NCBI GenBank assembly: GCA_046565505.1
Contig: JBKHYJ010000130.1
Span: 17,667-81,666 of the forward strand
Length of the DNA: 64,000 nucleotides
Direction of reading: 5' to 3'
Origin: JBKHYJ01 sp046565505
GTDB taxonomy: Bacteria; Acidobacteriota; Blastocatellia; UBA7656
In this document: positions 1-8,918 of the stretch, piece by piece
How positions within the stretch are numbered: position 1 is the stretch's first letter
How the letters are laid out: each line of letters opens with the position of its first letter
The notes under the pieces: generated by a model
What the model saw: the letters and a program-made list of their open reading frames with translations, nothing else
Told to the model about the DNA's origin: nothing
Database searches by the model: none
Position numbers and translations under genes: made by a program

Positions 1-501
1 GCCGAGGCCCTCCTGGAGCTTCACCATGCCGCTGCGGGCGAGGCTGCCGACCAGGCCGCTGGCTATCATGGGGCTGCTCATCGCCGCCGCGCCCGCGCTG
101 GTCCCGCCGATGGTCGCGCCATTGTCGTAGGCCGATTTTATCGCGCCGAGCGCCGCCGTCGCATGAAGTATGCCGACGATCTTGCTCTGGTCGCCGCCCG
201 TCATGAAGATGCCCGTGGCCTTCGCTATGTCTTTAGCCACGTCGGGCAATTCGGCCTCCTCGCGCTTGAAGAGCGGCAGCAGTTGAACCGACCGCGCGCC
301 GAAGTCCGTGAATATCTGGTGGTAGACGGCCCCGCTCTCTTCGCTCTCGGAGGCGCTCGGCAGTATGGCTATTCGGGCCTTGCCGCCCCCGCTGCTCTCG
401 AAAAAATTCTTGAGGAGGAATTTCTGCTCGAACTTGTCCTCCGCGCCGCCTATCAGCATCAGCGTGCCCGGCCGGGGGGCGCTCCGTTTTTTTCTGACCA
501 T
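1..501 (-). CDS. cphB: Cyanophycinase (peptidase S51), 3' part outside window
   Basis: The reading frame starts at the ATG at 501 on the minus strand and runs off the left edge, giving 167 N-terminal residues. The N-terminus has the family's LMLIGGAEDK-type opening, a central FMTGGDQSKIV segment, and the nucleophile elbow GGTSAGAAAMS, whose Ser is the catalytic serine of S51 peptidases. Cyanophycinases hydrolyse cyanophycin (multi-L-arginyl-poly-L-aspartate) to beta-Asp-Arg dipeptides in the cytoplasm. The frame stays open to base 1, so the C-terminal part, including the catalytic histidine region, cannot be seen. No cyanophycin synthetase is in the window. Family assignment is strong; the exact substrate is inferred. 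Confidence 0.88.
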   Translation of the reverse strand, partial: MVRKKRSAPRPGTLMLIGGAEDKFEQKFLLKNFFESSGGGKARIAILPSASESEESGAVYHQIFTDFGARSVQLLPLFKREEAELPDVAKDIAKATGIFMTGGDQSKIVGILHATAALGAIKSAYDNGATIGGTSAGAAAMSSPMIASGLVGSLARSGMVKLQEGLG

Positions 502-581
502 GCGGGCTCACTCTGTCTCAGGGAATTATACAAACCGGGAGCCGGCTATTTTACACAACCGGGCGCGCCGCCGTAAGGGCC

Positions 582-1142
582 TCAGCCCTTCCCCAACAGC
601 CGCGCGAACCAGCCCGACTTCGGCGTGTGCGGGTTATTCTTCGCCTCGTCGCTGACGTGCTTATCCGCGTCTCCGGTCAGGCCCTTCAATACGGCCGGCG
701 GCGTGCTCTCGTTATGCGCGACGCTCCAGCGGACGTAATTGACCCGGTCGCCGGCGAGTCCGGCCAGCCTGTCGGCGGGCGTTTTCGCGTTAGAGGCGAC
801 GGCCATCCGAACGGACGGGACAGGGTCGCTTGAGAGCGCGGCTAAAGTACCGGCGGGCGTTCTATGGTTGTCGGCAACCGCTTCCCTGACATCGCCCGAG
901 AAATCCTGCGAGAGCAACTGTAGCACGTCACTCGATTTTGTGACCGAGGCTATTGCCAGGCGCGAGCCGGGGCAGGACCGGGCCAGGAGCAAAACGTCCG
1001 CCTCGCCCAGTTCCCTGACCCAGTCCTTCTCGACGTGAACGTCGTAGAGCCCGCGGGCTATGTCGTCCCTGTGCTCGGATATGAATCTGCCGCACTCGTC
1101 GAAGTCGGCGGGTATGACTTTTGCGCTTGCTGGTTGTTCCAT
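582..1142 (-). CDS. Leucine-rich repeat variant (LRV)-type repeat protein
   Basis: This 186-aa protein has an N-terminal non-repeat part of about 75 residues, followed by four tandem units of about 24 residues. Each unit follows the pattern VR.AVA.N..TP...L..L, with examples near residues 84, 110, 134 and 158. That spacing matches the variant leucine-rich (LRV) / HEAT-like alpha-solenoid repeat. No signal peptide or membrane segment is visible, so it is probably a cytoplasmic protein-binding scaffold. It lies downstream of the BNR protein gene on the same strand but is separated from it by a strong terminator, so it is probably transcribed separately. No enzymatic motif is seen and no specific function is claimed. 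Confidence 0.75.
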   Translation of the reverse strand: MEQPASAKVIPADFDECGRFISEHRDDIARGLYDVHVEKDWVRELGEADVLLLARSCPGSRLAIASVTKSSDVLQLLSQDFSGDVREAVADNHRTPAGTLAALSSDPVPSVRMAVASNAKTPADRLAGLAGDRVNYVRWSVAHNESTPPAVLKGLTGDADKHVSDEAKNNPHTPKSGWFARLLGKG

Positions 1143-1261
1143 AGCTGGCCCGTCGCGGGCTATACATTCTAGACCGGCTCTACATTCTAGAGCGAACTTG
1201 AGGCGAGCGAAAGTGACCGCGGGCGGGTCTTCTTCAATCTCCGGTCAAGCCGCGCCGCATG

Positions 1262-1314
1262 CGACAAAAGTTCGCGGCGGCAGCGAAGGCTTGCGGGCCT
1301 TCGCTGCCGCCGCG
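1262..1314 (-). terminator. Rho-independent terminator of the BNR protein gene
   Basis: An 18-bp perfect inverted repeat (arms 1273-1290 and 1297-1314, 6-nt loop) sits 45 bp beyond the stop codon of the minus-strand gene ending at 1360. Read on the minus strand, the stem is followed by AACTTTTG, a short U-tract. This is a convincing intrinsic terminator in that orientation. Confidence 0.75.
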
Positions 1315-1359
1315 TGTTGTCGGGCGCCTTGATGAATGGCGGCACGAGTTATTCGTAAA

Positions 1360-3810
1360 TTACAGATTGATCTCCCAGACCCCGCGCCCGTAGGTAGAGA
1401 TTCGCAGCACGCTGCCATCTGCCGGGATGTAGAGGTCCGAGACTTCGACGCGGGGCAGACCTGCGCCGAACAGGCTCCAGCCAGCGCCGCCATTCGTGGT
1501 GCGGTAAACGCCTATCCATGTGGCGGCGTAGACGGTGTTGCCCGTCGCGTCGTTGGGGTCTACCAGTATGCGGTTGATCGGCACGTCGGGGAGGCCCGCG
1601 TTAGCGGCCGCCCAGGTCACCCCGCCGTTGGTTGATTTCACAAGGCGGATCGCGTTCGCGTTCGGGTTCTCCGACGCCAGGTAGATTTTGTTATTGTCTG
1701 CCCAGGCCGAGCTCGTGTTGAAGCCGGCGTACCCGGGCACCAGCGTAATCAAATTGCGCTCCACCCAGGACGCGCCGCCGTCGGCAGTAATCGCCAGGCG
1801 CCCGCCATTCTCGGCTATGGAAATGTGGTTCGTGTCCAGGGGGCTTATCCCTATGCCGTGATGCGTCTGGCGGAAGAGGGCCGCGCCCGGAGGCGTGAAG
1901 CTCGAACTCAGGCCGTTAGACCCCGCCTGGGCGAATACGTTCCAGGTGGCGGCCCCGTTATTGGTCTTATAAATGCGCAGGCCCGTATAGGTGAAGAACT
2001 GCCCGCCCGTCGGGTCCGCGCTCGCCCTGGGCGTCGCGATGTTGGTGAAGAAGTAGTAGTAGTCGAGGCCCGAGATGCCATCGTTGGCCCGGAACCAGTC
2101 GCCGAAAGTATTCGGGAGCAGGCCCTGGGAGCGGGCGAACGATATGCCGGGGAAACTCGCCAGCGTAAAAGCGTTGTTGGCCTGGCTCCAGCCCACCCCT
2201 TCGCCGTCGCCGCCTACGACCTGGTTGAAGACCGACGAGCTGCCCAGCCTGGCCCTCGTGCCCGTGTCCTGTAACCCTATGATGACGTCTTGCGGATTCT
2301 TTGAGGAGCCCGAGATGCTGTTGCTCAAGAATGCGACGATGCCATCATTTTTGTCATCGCTCCAGGAAGCGCCCCCGTCCCGGCTGACGAAAATGCCGCC
2401 GTCCGTCCCGAAGATTAGGGTATTTTGCCCGCCCGCGGTCCAGAGCACCGCCGCATGGCAGTCGGCATGCACGTAAGGCAGGGTGTCGTCGGGCAGGTAG
2501 TTGGGCAGCCAGTCACTCACGAGCGTCCAACTGGCCCCGCCGTCCGTGGTCCTCGCCGTGGCGAGCTGGCCCCCTAGGTAGACCGTGTTGCGCGACGAGT
2601 CGCGCGGGTCGACCAGGATCAGTTGATTATAAAAGGCCTGGCCCGCCATTAAATTCATGTTGGGCTGCCAGTCATTCGCCCTGGCCGGCGTTTTGGCGTT
2701 TATGCCCAGCGCGGCCCAGTTGAGCCCGCCATCAGTCGACTTGAACAGGTCGCGCTGATTGTTGCCCGCGGGGTTGGCCGCAAAAGCATATACGACCGCT
2801 TCTCCAGGATTCGCGACCGCAAGCGTCGTGCGGCCCGCGCCGCTGTAGGCGTTGCCTGCGTTCGGGATGAGGGTCCACGTCGCGCCCTTATCGGTCGAAA
2901 AATAAATAAAGCCCGAGCCGGAGGTCGCGCTCGCCAGCCACCCGGCGCTCGTTCTCACCAAGCTCCAGACCGTCTTACCTGCGAAGGCGGGCGACGCGCT
3001 CTTTGTGTAGGTGACCCCGCCATCGGTGGAACGGAACAGGCCATTGTTGGCGGCGACCAGGACTACGTCGGAAGGCCCGCTCGTGTCCACCTTCACATCG
3101 CGGACGTTGGTCGCGCCGGCCAGCGGGACCAGCGGCCCCCAGGTGTTACCCCCATTAGTGGACTTCACCATCACGCCCGCTATGAGGCCGCGCACGTCAA
3201 ATGGGTCGCCGATGCCGAGGTACAGAGTTTCCGGCGTGCGCCCGAAGGCCGCCGCCCCGCCGCTCGTGCTGATGAGGGCGTCCGTCTTTGATTCCCACCG
3301 CGGGTTCGTGTGTGTAAAAGTAGTCGTCTTCCAAAGGCCGCCGCCCGACGTAAGCAAATACATCGTGTCGGGGTCGGTCGGGTGTGGGAGGATAGTCCTT
3401 ATGCGGCCGCTGTCGGAGACCTTCAGGGTGACCCCGTTTGTTTGGTACTTGGCCTGAGTCGGGCCGACAGACCTCCATCTCGGCACGCCCTGCGGGGCGT
3501 TGCCCCCGGCCAGCTGCTGCCCGTAAAGCTGCTGCTGCCGCTGCAACTCGTCAATCGCGTGCAGCTTGAAATCGTCCCCGAGCTCGCCGCCCATCAGCGA
3601 GCGATTGGCCTCCATACGCTCGAATTTTTCGTCGCCATCTTCGCCCTTCACTCCCAGCCCATCTCGCTCGATATTGGGCAGGGATAGCTCTCCTGGAATA
3701 TTATCGTTAGGTGCCGGCGGCGGGTTGTCCTGGGCCCCGCCATAACGCACGCTCGTTAAGAATAACAAGCAAACACAAACAATCGATATTGCGCGAACTA
3801 CCTGGTTCAT
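1360..3810 (-). CDS. Secreted BNR/sortilin-type beta-propeller protein
   Basis: I start the gene at the ATG at 3810 because a strong Shine-Dalgarno sequence (CCGGAGGAC) precedes it and a signal peptide follows directly (charged start, then a VCVCLLFLTSV-like core, cleavage near AQ). This gives 816 aa; a longer open frame to 3912 has no such support. The mature protein contains many BNR/Asp-box repeats such as STNGGNTW, STDGGVTY, STDKGATW, STDGGLNW and TTDGGASW, spread from about residue 140 to the C-terminus. This is typical of sialidase-like and Vps10-like multi-bladed propellers. No glycosidase catalytic set can be identified, so it is best described as an exported propeller protein of unknown ligand. 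It is followed by a terminator and appears monocistronic. Confidence 0.82.
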   Translation of the reverse strand: MNQVVRAISIVCVCLLFLTSVRYGGAQDNPPPAPNDNIPGELSLPNIERDGLGVKGEDGDEKFERMEANRSLMGGELGDDFKLHAIDELQRQQQLYGQQLAGGNAPQGVPRWRSVGPTQAKYQTNGVTLKVSDSGRIRTILPHPTDPDTMYLLTSGGGLWKTTTFTHTNPRWESKTDALISTSGGAAAFGRTPETLYLGIGDPFDVRGLIAGVMVKSTNGGNTWGPLVPLAGATNVRDVKVDTSGPSDVVLVAANNGLFRSTDGGVTYTKSASPAFAGKTVWSLVRTSAGWLASATSGSGFIYFSTDKGATWTLIPNAGNAYSGAGRTTLAVANPGEAVVYAFAANPAGNNQRDLFKSTDGGLNWAALGINAKTPARANDWQPNMNLMAGQAFYNQLILVDPRDSSRNTVYLGGQLATARTTDGGASWTLVSDWLPNYLPDDTLPYVHADCHAAVLWTAGGQNTLIFGTDGGIFVSRDGGASWSDDKNDGIVAFLSNSISGSSKNPQDVIIGLQDTGTRARLGSSSVFNQVVGGDGEGVGWSQANNAFTLASFPGISFARSQGLLPNTFGDWFRANDGISGLDYYYFFTNIATPRASADPTGGQFFTYTGLRIYKTNNGAATWNVFAQAGSNGLSSSFTPPGAALFRQTHHGIGISPLDTNHISIAENGGRLAITADGGASWVERNLITLVPGYAGFNTSSAWADNNKIYLASENPNANAIRLVKSTNGGVTWAAANAGLPDVPINRILVDPNDATGNTVYAATWIGVYRTTNGGAGWSLFGAGLPRVEVSDLYIPADGSVLRISTYGRGVWEINL

Positions 3811-4409
3811 ATTGTCCTCCGGGGTAATTTGATTAGTCGGTATCGTCTTCCTTATCATTACGCATGTCCACATGCGGCAGCCGAAAAGCGTCCGCCAGCT
3901 CAACGGACTCACGAAGCCGCCCTCGGCTGCCGGGGCGTCCTGTCAGCCACTGGTTATCATCGTTACTGGCGGTATGCGGGTGTGACCTGAGGCCGGGGCG
4001 TATTCATATTACGAATGAGCGGTGCGGAAAAATAAGCCGCCCCATTATTTCCCGCCTGCGTGAATGGTATATGCTAAGGCTCACACCTATCGGTATCAGT
4101 TACTCAAGTTATACCGAATTTCCCTCTTGCTCGATAATTTAGATGGGCACTTCCAACCTTATTAGACGGAGCGCGTCCTGTATGCCTGATTCGCGGTTCT
4201 ATTCGCATTCCACTGGCCGGCAGAGTCTGCTCGTCTTTGGGTAGGGCCTAATGCTATCAGACGGCGGCGAGGGCTGTCGAGATGTGGCGGCCGGATGCAA
4301 CTAATTCACAATACCTCTTGCCCGCGCGCCGGGGCCGGCGCACTACAGGCCGACTTTAAAAGCCCCATCCCCATGCGGGACATCGACGTTCGGGCGGGGC
4401 GGCCCGGCC
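3811..4409. other. Gene-free stretch, 599 bp
   Basis: No convincing coding region is seen here; the 92-codon open frame on the plus strand has no ribosome site and no recognisable protein. The middle part (about 4000-4160) is clearly more AT-rich than the flanks. It contains a perfect inverted repeat, TCGGTAT at 4090-4096 and ATACCGA at 4111-4117, which could be an operator. The right-hand part lies past the 3' end of icd, and the left-hand part should hold the promoter of the minus-strand BNR gene, although no clear -35/-10 pair was found. Confidence 0.4.
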
Positions 4410-5795
4410 TCACATATTCTCTATGATGGCCGAGGCGAATTCGCTGGTCTTGAGTTTCGTCGCGCCCTCCATCTGGCGGTGCAGGTCGTAGGTCACGCGC
4501 TTCTGCTGGATGGCTTTCGTCAGCGCGTCAATAATCATCTGGCCGGCCTCGCGCCAGCCCATGTGGTTGAGCATCATCACGCCCGACAGTATCACCGACG
4601 ACGGGTTTACCATGTCTTTATCGGCGTACTTGGGGGCCGTCCCGTGGGTCGCCTCGAAGACCGCCGCGCGGTCGCCGATGTTTGCCCCGGGGGCCATCCC
4701 CAGGCCGCCCACCTGCGCCGCCGCCGCGTCCGAGAGGTAGTCGCCGTTGAGGTTCGGCGTGGCGAGTATCGAATACTCGTCCGGGCGTATGAGTATCTGC
4801 TGGAAGATCGAGTCGGCGATCCTGTCTTTGATGAGCAGCTTCTTGCGCCACGCGCCGTTGCCGTGCGTGCCCCAGATGGAGGCCATAGTCTGCTTCACCT
4901 CGTCTACTATGGCGGCGCGCTGTTTTTCGCTCATCTGCTCGAACCCGGGCTCTATCATGCGGGCGTTCTCTTCGTCGCCGACGGAGGGGTTCTTCTCGCG
5001 GTTCTCCAGTATCCAGGTCTCTCGCTCCGTGATGACCTGGTCGCGGAACTCTTCCTTGGCGATCTCGTAGCCCCAGTCGCGGAAGGCGCCTTCGGTGAAC
5101 TTCATGATGTTGCCTTTGTGCACGAGCGTCACCGACGGGTTGTCGAAGTCGAGCGCGTATTGGATCGCCCGCCGGACGAGCCGCTTCGTGCCCGTGGGCG
5201 AAATCGGCTTGATGCCCAGGCCGCTGTCCTCGCGGACCTTGTAGCCGTACTGGCCGTTCAGGAGGGAGATGATTTCGTGCGCCCTCTCGCTGCCGGAGAC
5301 GAACTCCACGCCGGCGTAAACGTCCTCTGTGTTCTCGCGGAATATCACTACATCGACCTTGTCGGGCTGGCGCACGGGCGATGGCACGCCCTCGAAGTAG
5401 CGCACGGGCCTCACGCAGGCGTAGAGGTCCAGCACCTGGCGGAGCGTGACGTTGAGGCTGCGTATGCCCCCGCCGACGGGCGTCGTGAGCGGGCCTTTAA
5501 TGGCGACGACGAATTCGGCTATGGCGCTGACGGAATCTTCCGGCAGCCATTCGCCGAACTGGTTGAAGGCTTTTTCGCCCGCGAATATCTCGTACCACAC
5601 GATGCGGCGGCGCGCCTGGTAGGCCTTCTCGACCGCGGCGTCGAACACGCGCCGGGACGCGCGCCAGATGTCGCGCCCCGTCCCATCGCCTTCGATGAAG
5701 GGGATGATGGGGCGGTCGGGCACGTTGAGGCGCGCCGCGTCGACCGTTATCTTTTGACCATCGGCGGGAACTTCTATACCATTGAACGTCGCCAT
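4410..5795 (-). CDS. icd: Isocitrate dehydrogenase, NADP-dependent
   Basis: This TCA-cycle enzyme oxidatively decarboxylates isocitrate to 2-oxoglutarate in the cytoplasm. The start is the ATG at 5795, preceded by AGGAGGAG, giving 461 aa; the open frame extends further upstream without support. Family marks include EGDGTGRDIW near the N-terminus, IRSLNVTLRQ (the Ser region that is phosphorylated in E. coli Icd), a YAGVEF segment, NLNGDYLSDAAAAQVGGLG, and the C-terminus FASAIIENM, almost identical to E. coli. The segment APKYADKDMVNPSS keeps the Lys-Tyr pair associated with NADP specificity. It is somewhat longer than the 416-aa E. coli enzyme. It is transcribed divergently from accA, with a 189-bp gap between them. 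Confidence 0.96.
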   Translation of the reverse strand: MATFNGIEVPADGQKITVDAARLNVPDRPIIPFIEGDGTGRDIWRASRRVFDAAVEKAYQARRRIVWYEIFAGEKAFNQFGEWLPEDSVSAIAEFVVAIKGPLTTPVGGGIRSLNVTLRQVLDLYACVRPVRYFEGVPSPVRQPDKVDVVIFRENTEDVYAGVEFVSGSERAHEIISLLNGQYGYKVREDSGLGIKPISPTGTKRLVRRAIQYALDFDNPSVTLVHKGNIMKFTEGAFRDWGYEIAKEEFRDQVITERETWILENREKNPSVGDEENARMIEPGFEQMSEKQRAAIVDEVKQTMASIWGTHGNGAWRKKLLIKDRIADSIFQQILIRPDEYSILATPNLNGDYLSDAAAAQVGGLGMAPGANIGDRAAVFEATHGTAPKYADKDMVNPSSVILSGVMMLNHMGWREAGQMIIDALTKAIQQKRVTYDLHRQMEGATKLKTSEFASAIIENM

Positions 5796-5984
5796 TGGGT
5801 TGACTCCTCCTGATGTTGTGAGCGATGCAATGTAACAACCGCGCGCGAGCAGTGTCAAGAAAGAGGGGCGAAGCTCGACGCCCGGGGGCCGGGCGGCCCG
5901 CCGCCACACCCGGGGCCGCCCCCGCGAGCTTCGCGCGGCGAGCTATTAGAAGTCGCGGCTTTGATTTAAAATAGAGGCTCGATT

Positions 5985-6920
5985 ATGGCAGAGAAAAAGA
6001 TGAAGCGGGGCGCGCCCGACGGCGATTCGATAGAAGCGATCCGACGCCGCATTCAAGAATCCGACGCGGCCAACCTCACCGCGGACGCCGTCGTGCCCAA
6101 CGCCTGGGAGCGCGTAAAGCTCGCGCGCCATGCAAACCGCCCCTACACGCTCGACTACGTAGAGATGATCTTCCCTGACTTCCAGGAAGTTCATGGCGAC
6201 CGCCGCTTCGGCGACGACCCGGCGATAGTGGCCGGGTTCGCGCGCTTTCACGGCGAGCCATGCATGGTCGTGGGCCATCAAAAGGGCCGCACGACCAAGC
6301 AGCGGCAGCAGCGGAACTTCGGCATGGCTAAGCCCGAAGGCTACCGCAAGGCGCTGCGCGTGATGAAGCTGGCCGAAAAATTTCGCCGCCCCATATTCAC
6401 CTTCATAGACACGCCGGGCGCGTACCCCGGCATAGACGCCGAGGAGCGGGGTCAGGCCGAGGCGATAGCATATAACCTCCGCGAGATGGCCAAGCTGCGC
6501 GTGCCCGTCATCGCGACCGTCACGGGCGAGGGCGGGTCGGGCGGCGCGCTCGCCATCGGGCTCGGCGACAAGGTGTTGATGCTTGAGAATTCCATCTACT
6601 CTGTGATCACGCCCGAGGGGTGCGCCTCCATACTCTGGCGCGACCAGTCCTACGCCGAGCAAGCCGCCCGCGCGCTCAAATTGACCGCGCCCGATTTACT
6701 CTACTTCGGCCTGGTCGACCGGATAGTGCCCGAGCCGGCCGGGGGCGCTCACGCGGACTACCGCGGCATGGGCGACAGGTTGGACGCCGCGCTTTCCGAA
6801 GCGCTCTCCTCCATTCGCGATGTGAGCGACGAGGAGCGCGTAGCCCGCCGCTATGAGAAGTTCCGCGCAATGGGCGATTTTGAGGAGCGCGCGAGTGAGT
6901 TCAAACGGCGGGCCACCTGA
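5985..6920 (+). CDS. accA: Acetyl-CoA carboxylase carboxyltransferase subunit alpha
   Basis: AccA is half of the carboxyltransferase that moves the carboxyl group from biotin to acetyl-CoA, the committed step of fatty-acid synthesis. The 311-aa sequence aligns by eye with E. coli AccA (319 aa): RPYTLDYVEMIFPDF, GHQKGRTTKQRQQRNFGM, PEGYRKALRVMKLAEKF, FIDTPGAYPGIDAEERGQ, GEGGSGGALAIGLGDKV and ITPEGCASILWRD are all present in order. The N-terminal leader segment is shorter than in E. coli. A GAGG ribosome site lies about 8 nt before the ATG. No accD is in the window, so the beta subunit is encoded elsewhere. Confidence 0.97.
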   Translation: MAEKKMKRGAPDGDSIEAIRRRIQESDAANLTADAVVPNAWERVKLARHANRPYTLDYVEMIFPDFQEVHGDRRFGDDPAIVAGFARFHGEPCMVVGHQKGRTTKQRQQRNFGMAKPEGYRKALRVMKLAEKFRRPIFTFIDTPGAYPGIDAEERGQAEAIAYNLREMAKLRVPVIATVTGEGGSGGALAIGLGDKVLMLENSIYSVITPEGCASILWRDQSYAEQAARALKLTAPDLLYFGLVDRIVPEPAGGAHADYRGMGDRLDAALSEALSSIRDVSDEERVARRYEKFRAMGDFEERASEFKRRAT

Positions 6921-7240
6921 TCTCGTGCCGGCGACCCGATTCCAGGCCGGCCTCTCGCGCTGAAAGAGAGTTTTAAATGAAATCATTCTTCCGTCCCGGA
7001 CCGCGCTTCCACCTTTTGATCGCCGCGCTACGTTCATCCGCGGTCCTGTCGGACGCCGCATTCGCCTTTCAGACCGCCGTCCCGAAACCTGCGGTCACCC
7101 CGACCGAGCGCCGCGTCTCCACGCTCGTAAAAACGCAGACCATAAGCGGCATGACGACCGCGCCCGCTTTTAAAGCGATGCAGGGGCGCGGGACCGCTCA
7201 GCTTGGGGGCGGCGCGGGAAAAATTATGACGAGGAGAGCA
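6921..7240. other. Intergenic or alternative N-terminal extension, 320 bp
   Basis: The frame of the downstream exported protein stays open back to an ATG at 6977, which has a purine-rich AGAGAG upstream. However, the extra 88 residues show no family resemblance, while the internal ATG at 7241 has a better ribosome site and begins a signal peptide. I treat this stretch as a leader region; no other gene is seen in it. Confidence 0.4.
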
Positions 7241-8122
7241 ATGGTTACCAGAACAAGAATTATTTTCATTTCGCTTTTGCTTACGGTGATGGCCGCGCCC
7301 GCGGCCGCGCAGACCGGCCGCGTGGCGCTAAAGCCGAACGTCAAGCCCGGCCAGGAGAATCGGTATGAGGTTAACGCCTCCGTCCACACCGTCGTCACGC
7401 CGAAAGGCGCGAACGGCATAGGGAGCGACGTCCGCAGGGAACTCGCCGCGACCGTGGTGGTCCGCACCGGCGTGGGCGAGAAGGGCGGCGTCATCCATGA
7501 GGCGACCGTCGAATCAATCAACTCGCGCGCCGCCATCGAGGGGGCCGATACTACCCCCGATGTAGCGTCGCTCGTCGGGCAGAAAATAGAATTCGTGCTG
7601 GATGATTCCGGCAGGGTGACGAAGTGTTCCATACCGCAGAAGGCGGCCGACGCCGGGCTGGCCGAGTTGATATTCAGCCTCACGAGCTGGATACCTTCGG
7701 CCGAGGTGGCGGTCGGCCAGAGCTGGGGGTCGCCCGGCGGCGTCGGCGCGGCCGGCGAATACGGCTACATTTCTACTACGAGGATAGCCGACATTTCTAA
7801 AGCCGCGGCCACCACGTATAAGCTCACGGGCGTAGGCAGCGCCGGGGCGACGGTAGAGGGCACGATCGCTCTGAATCAGAGCGGCGGCTCCGTGCTGACG
7901 ACCAGGGGCGGCCGTTTGAATGTTAACGTGGTCGCCTCCGGGAAGGGGACCACGCGGGTCGAGTACGACGTGGACGGCGGCCGCGTCATCAACGCCACGA
8001 CCGACACGACGCTCGAAGGCAGGCTCGTAAACGTAGCACCCACGCGCGAAGGCGAGAAGATGCAGCCGCGCGAAGGGTCGCTCGTCGAAACCTCGAAGTT
8101 TTCGATCAGGCTGGTGAAGTAA
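7241..8122 (+). CDS. Exported protein of unknown function
   Basis: The ATG at 7241 is chosen because GAGGAG lies 4 nt upstream and the product starts with a classic signal peptide (MVTRTR, hydrophobic stretch IIFISLLLTVMAA, cleavage after AAAQ). This gives 293 aa. The mature part is rich in Thr, Val and Gly with alternating hydrophobic residues, suggesting an all-beta fold. It has a LKPGQ-like opening (VALKPNVKPGQENRYEV) reminiscent of uncharacterised periplasmic proteins of the DUF6263 type, but I cannot confirm that family. No catalytic motif is seen. It lies between accA and a HAD phosphatase gene on the same strand, with gaps suggesting separate transcription. Confidence 0.7.
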   Translation: MVTRTRIIFISLLLTVMAAPAAAQTGRVALKPNVKPGQENRYEVNASVHTVVTPKGANGIGSDVRRELAATVVVRTGVGEKGGVIHEATVESINSRAAIEGADTTPDVASLVGQKIEFVLDDSGRVTKCSIPQKAADAGLAELIFSLTSWIPSAEVAVGQSWGSPGGVGAAGEYGYISTTRIADISKAAATTYKLTGVGSAGATVEGTIALNQSGGSVLTTRGGRLNVNVVASGKGTTRVEYDVDGGRVINATTDTTLEGRLVNVAPTREGEKMQPREGSLVETSKFSIRLVK

Positions 8123-8231
8123 GGAGCCGCCGCGGGCCGGGACCCGGACCGGCGGGGGCGTGGAACAGGCCGCGGGAGCCTGTTTCAAGGCAACCGCGGT
8201 TCCGACCTGCGGGCCGTGACGCCGGGCCCCG

Positions 8232-8876
8232 ATGGATTTCAATTGCTACATATTCGACTTCGACGGTACGCTGGCCCACTCGGAGCCCGCGTACCGCGAG
8301 GCCTTCCTCCACGCGATAAGACTGCACACGGGGCTCGTGGTGGACGAAGCGGAGTTTCGCGACTTCTGGAACGTCACCCCCGCGGAGGTCTTGCGCCGCT
8401 ACAGCGTGGAGATGCTGGACGAGATGCTCGTGAGCTTTGAAGAGCATTATTACGCGAACCACCACCACCACCTTATACCCTACGATGGGATAGCCGAGTT
8501 GCTCGGGTCGCTGGGGGGCCGCGGCGCGCGGGTGGCCGTGGTGTCTCTGAAGCCGCGCAGGGCCGGCGAGGTCGAGCTTGATATAACGGGGCTGCGCCCG
8601 CTGGTGGGCTTGAGCGTGTGGGGCGACGACGTGGAGCGGCCGAAGCCGGAGCCCGATGGCGTGCTGCGCGCGATGAGCGCACTCGGCGCGGACCCGCGCT
8701 CGACGCTCGTCATAGGCGACAGCCCTGCCGACATAATGATGGGCCGCGCCGCGGGGACGCGGACGGCGGCTGCGCTGTGGGGCGGCGCGAGCCCCGACCG
8801 ATTGCTGGCCGAATCGCCCGACATGGTCTTGAATTCGCCGGGCGACCTCTTGAAAGTGATGGCCGGCGGGGGCTAA
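8232..8876 (+). CDS. HAD-superfamily hydrolase, phosphoglycolate phosphatase-like
   Basis: The 214-aa protein has the four HAD motifs in order: motif I FDFDGTLAHSEP (residues about 8-19, nucleophile and acid-base aspartates), motif II VAVVSLKPR (Ser near residue 102), motif III lysine in the WGDDVERPKPEPDG region, and motif IV VIGDSPADIMMGRAAG with its acidic pair. A helical cap lies between motifs I and II, as in the phosphoglycolate phosphatase / Gph / PpaX subfamily. It is predicted to be a cytoplasmic Mg-dependent phosphomonoesterase; the substrate cannot be read from the sequence. It is followed after 42 bp by an aldehyde dehydrogenase gene on the same strand, so the two may be co-transcribed. 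Confidence 0.87.
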   Translation: MDFNCYIFDFDGTLAHSEPAYREAFLHAIRLHTGLVVDEAEFRDFWNVTPAEVLRRYSVEMLDEMLVSFEEHYYANHHHHLIPYDGIAELLGSLGGRGARVAVVSLKPRRAGEVELDITGLRPLVGLSVWGDDVERPKPEPDGVLRAMSALGADPRSTLVIGDSPADIMMGRAAGTRTAAALWGGASPDRLLAESPDMVLNSPGDLLKVMAGGG

Positions 8877-8918
8877 GCGCCGCGCGGCCGCCGCCCGGCC
8901 TTGATTAAGGAGCGTCTT

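Noticed and set aside
4479..5813. 444-codon open frame antisense to icd
   Set aside because: GC-rich codon bias of icd opens the opposite frame; the product shows no family features and icd is certain.
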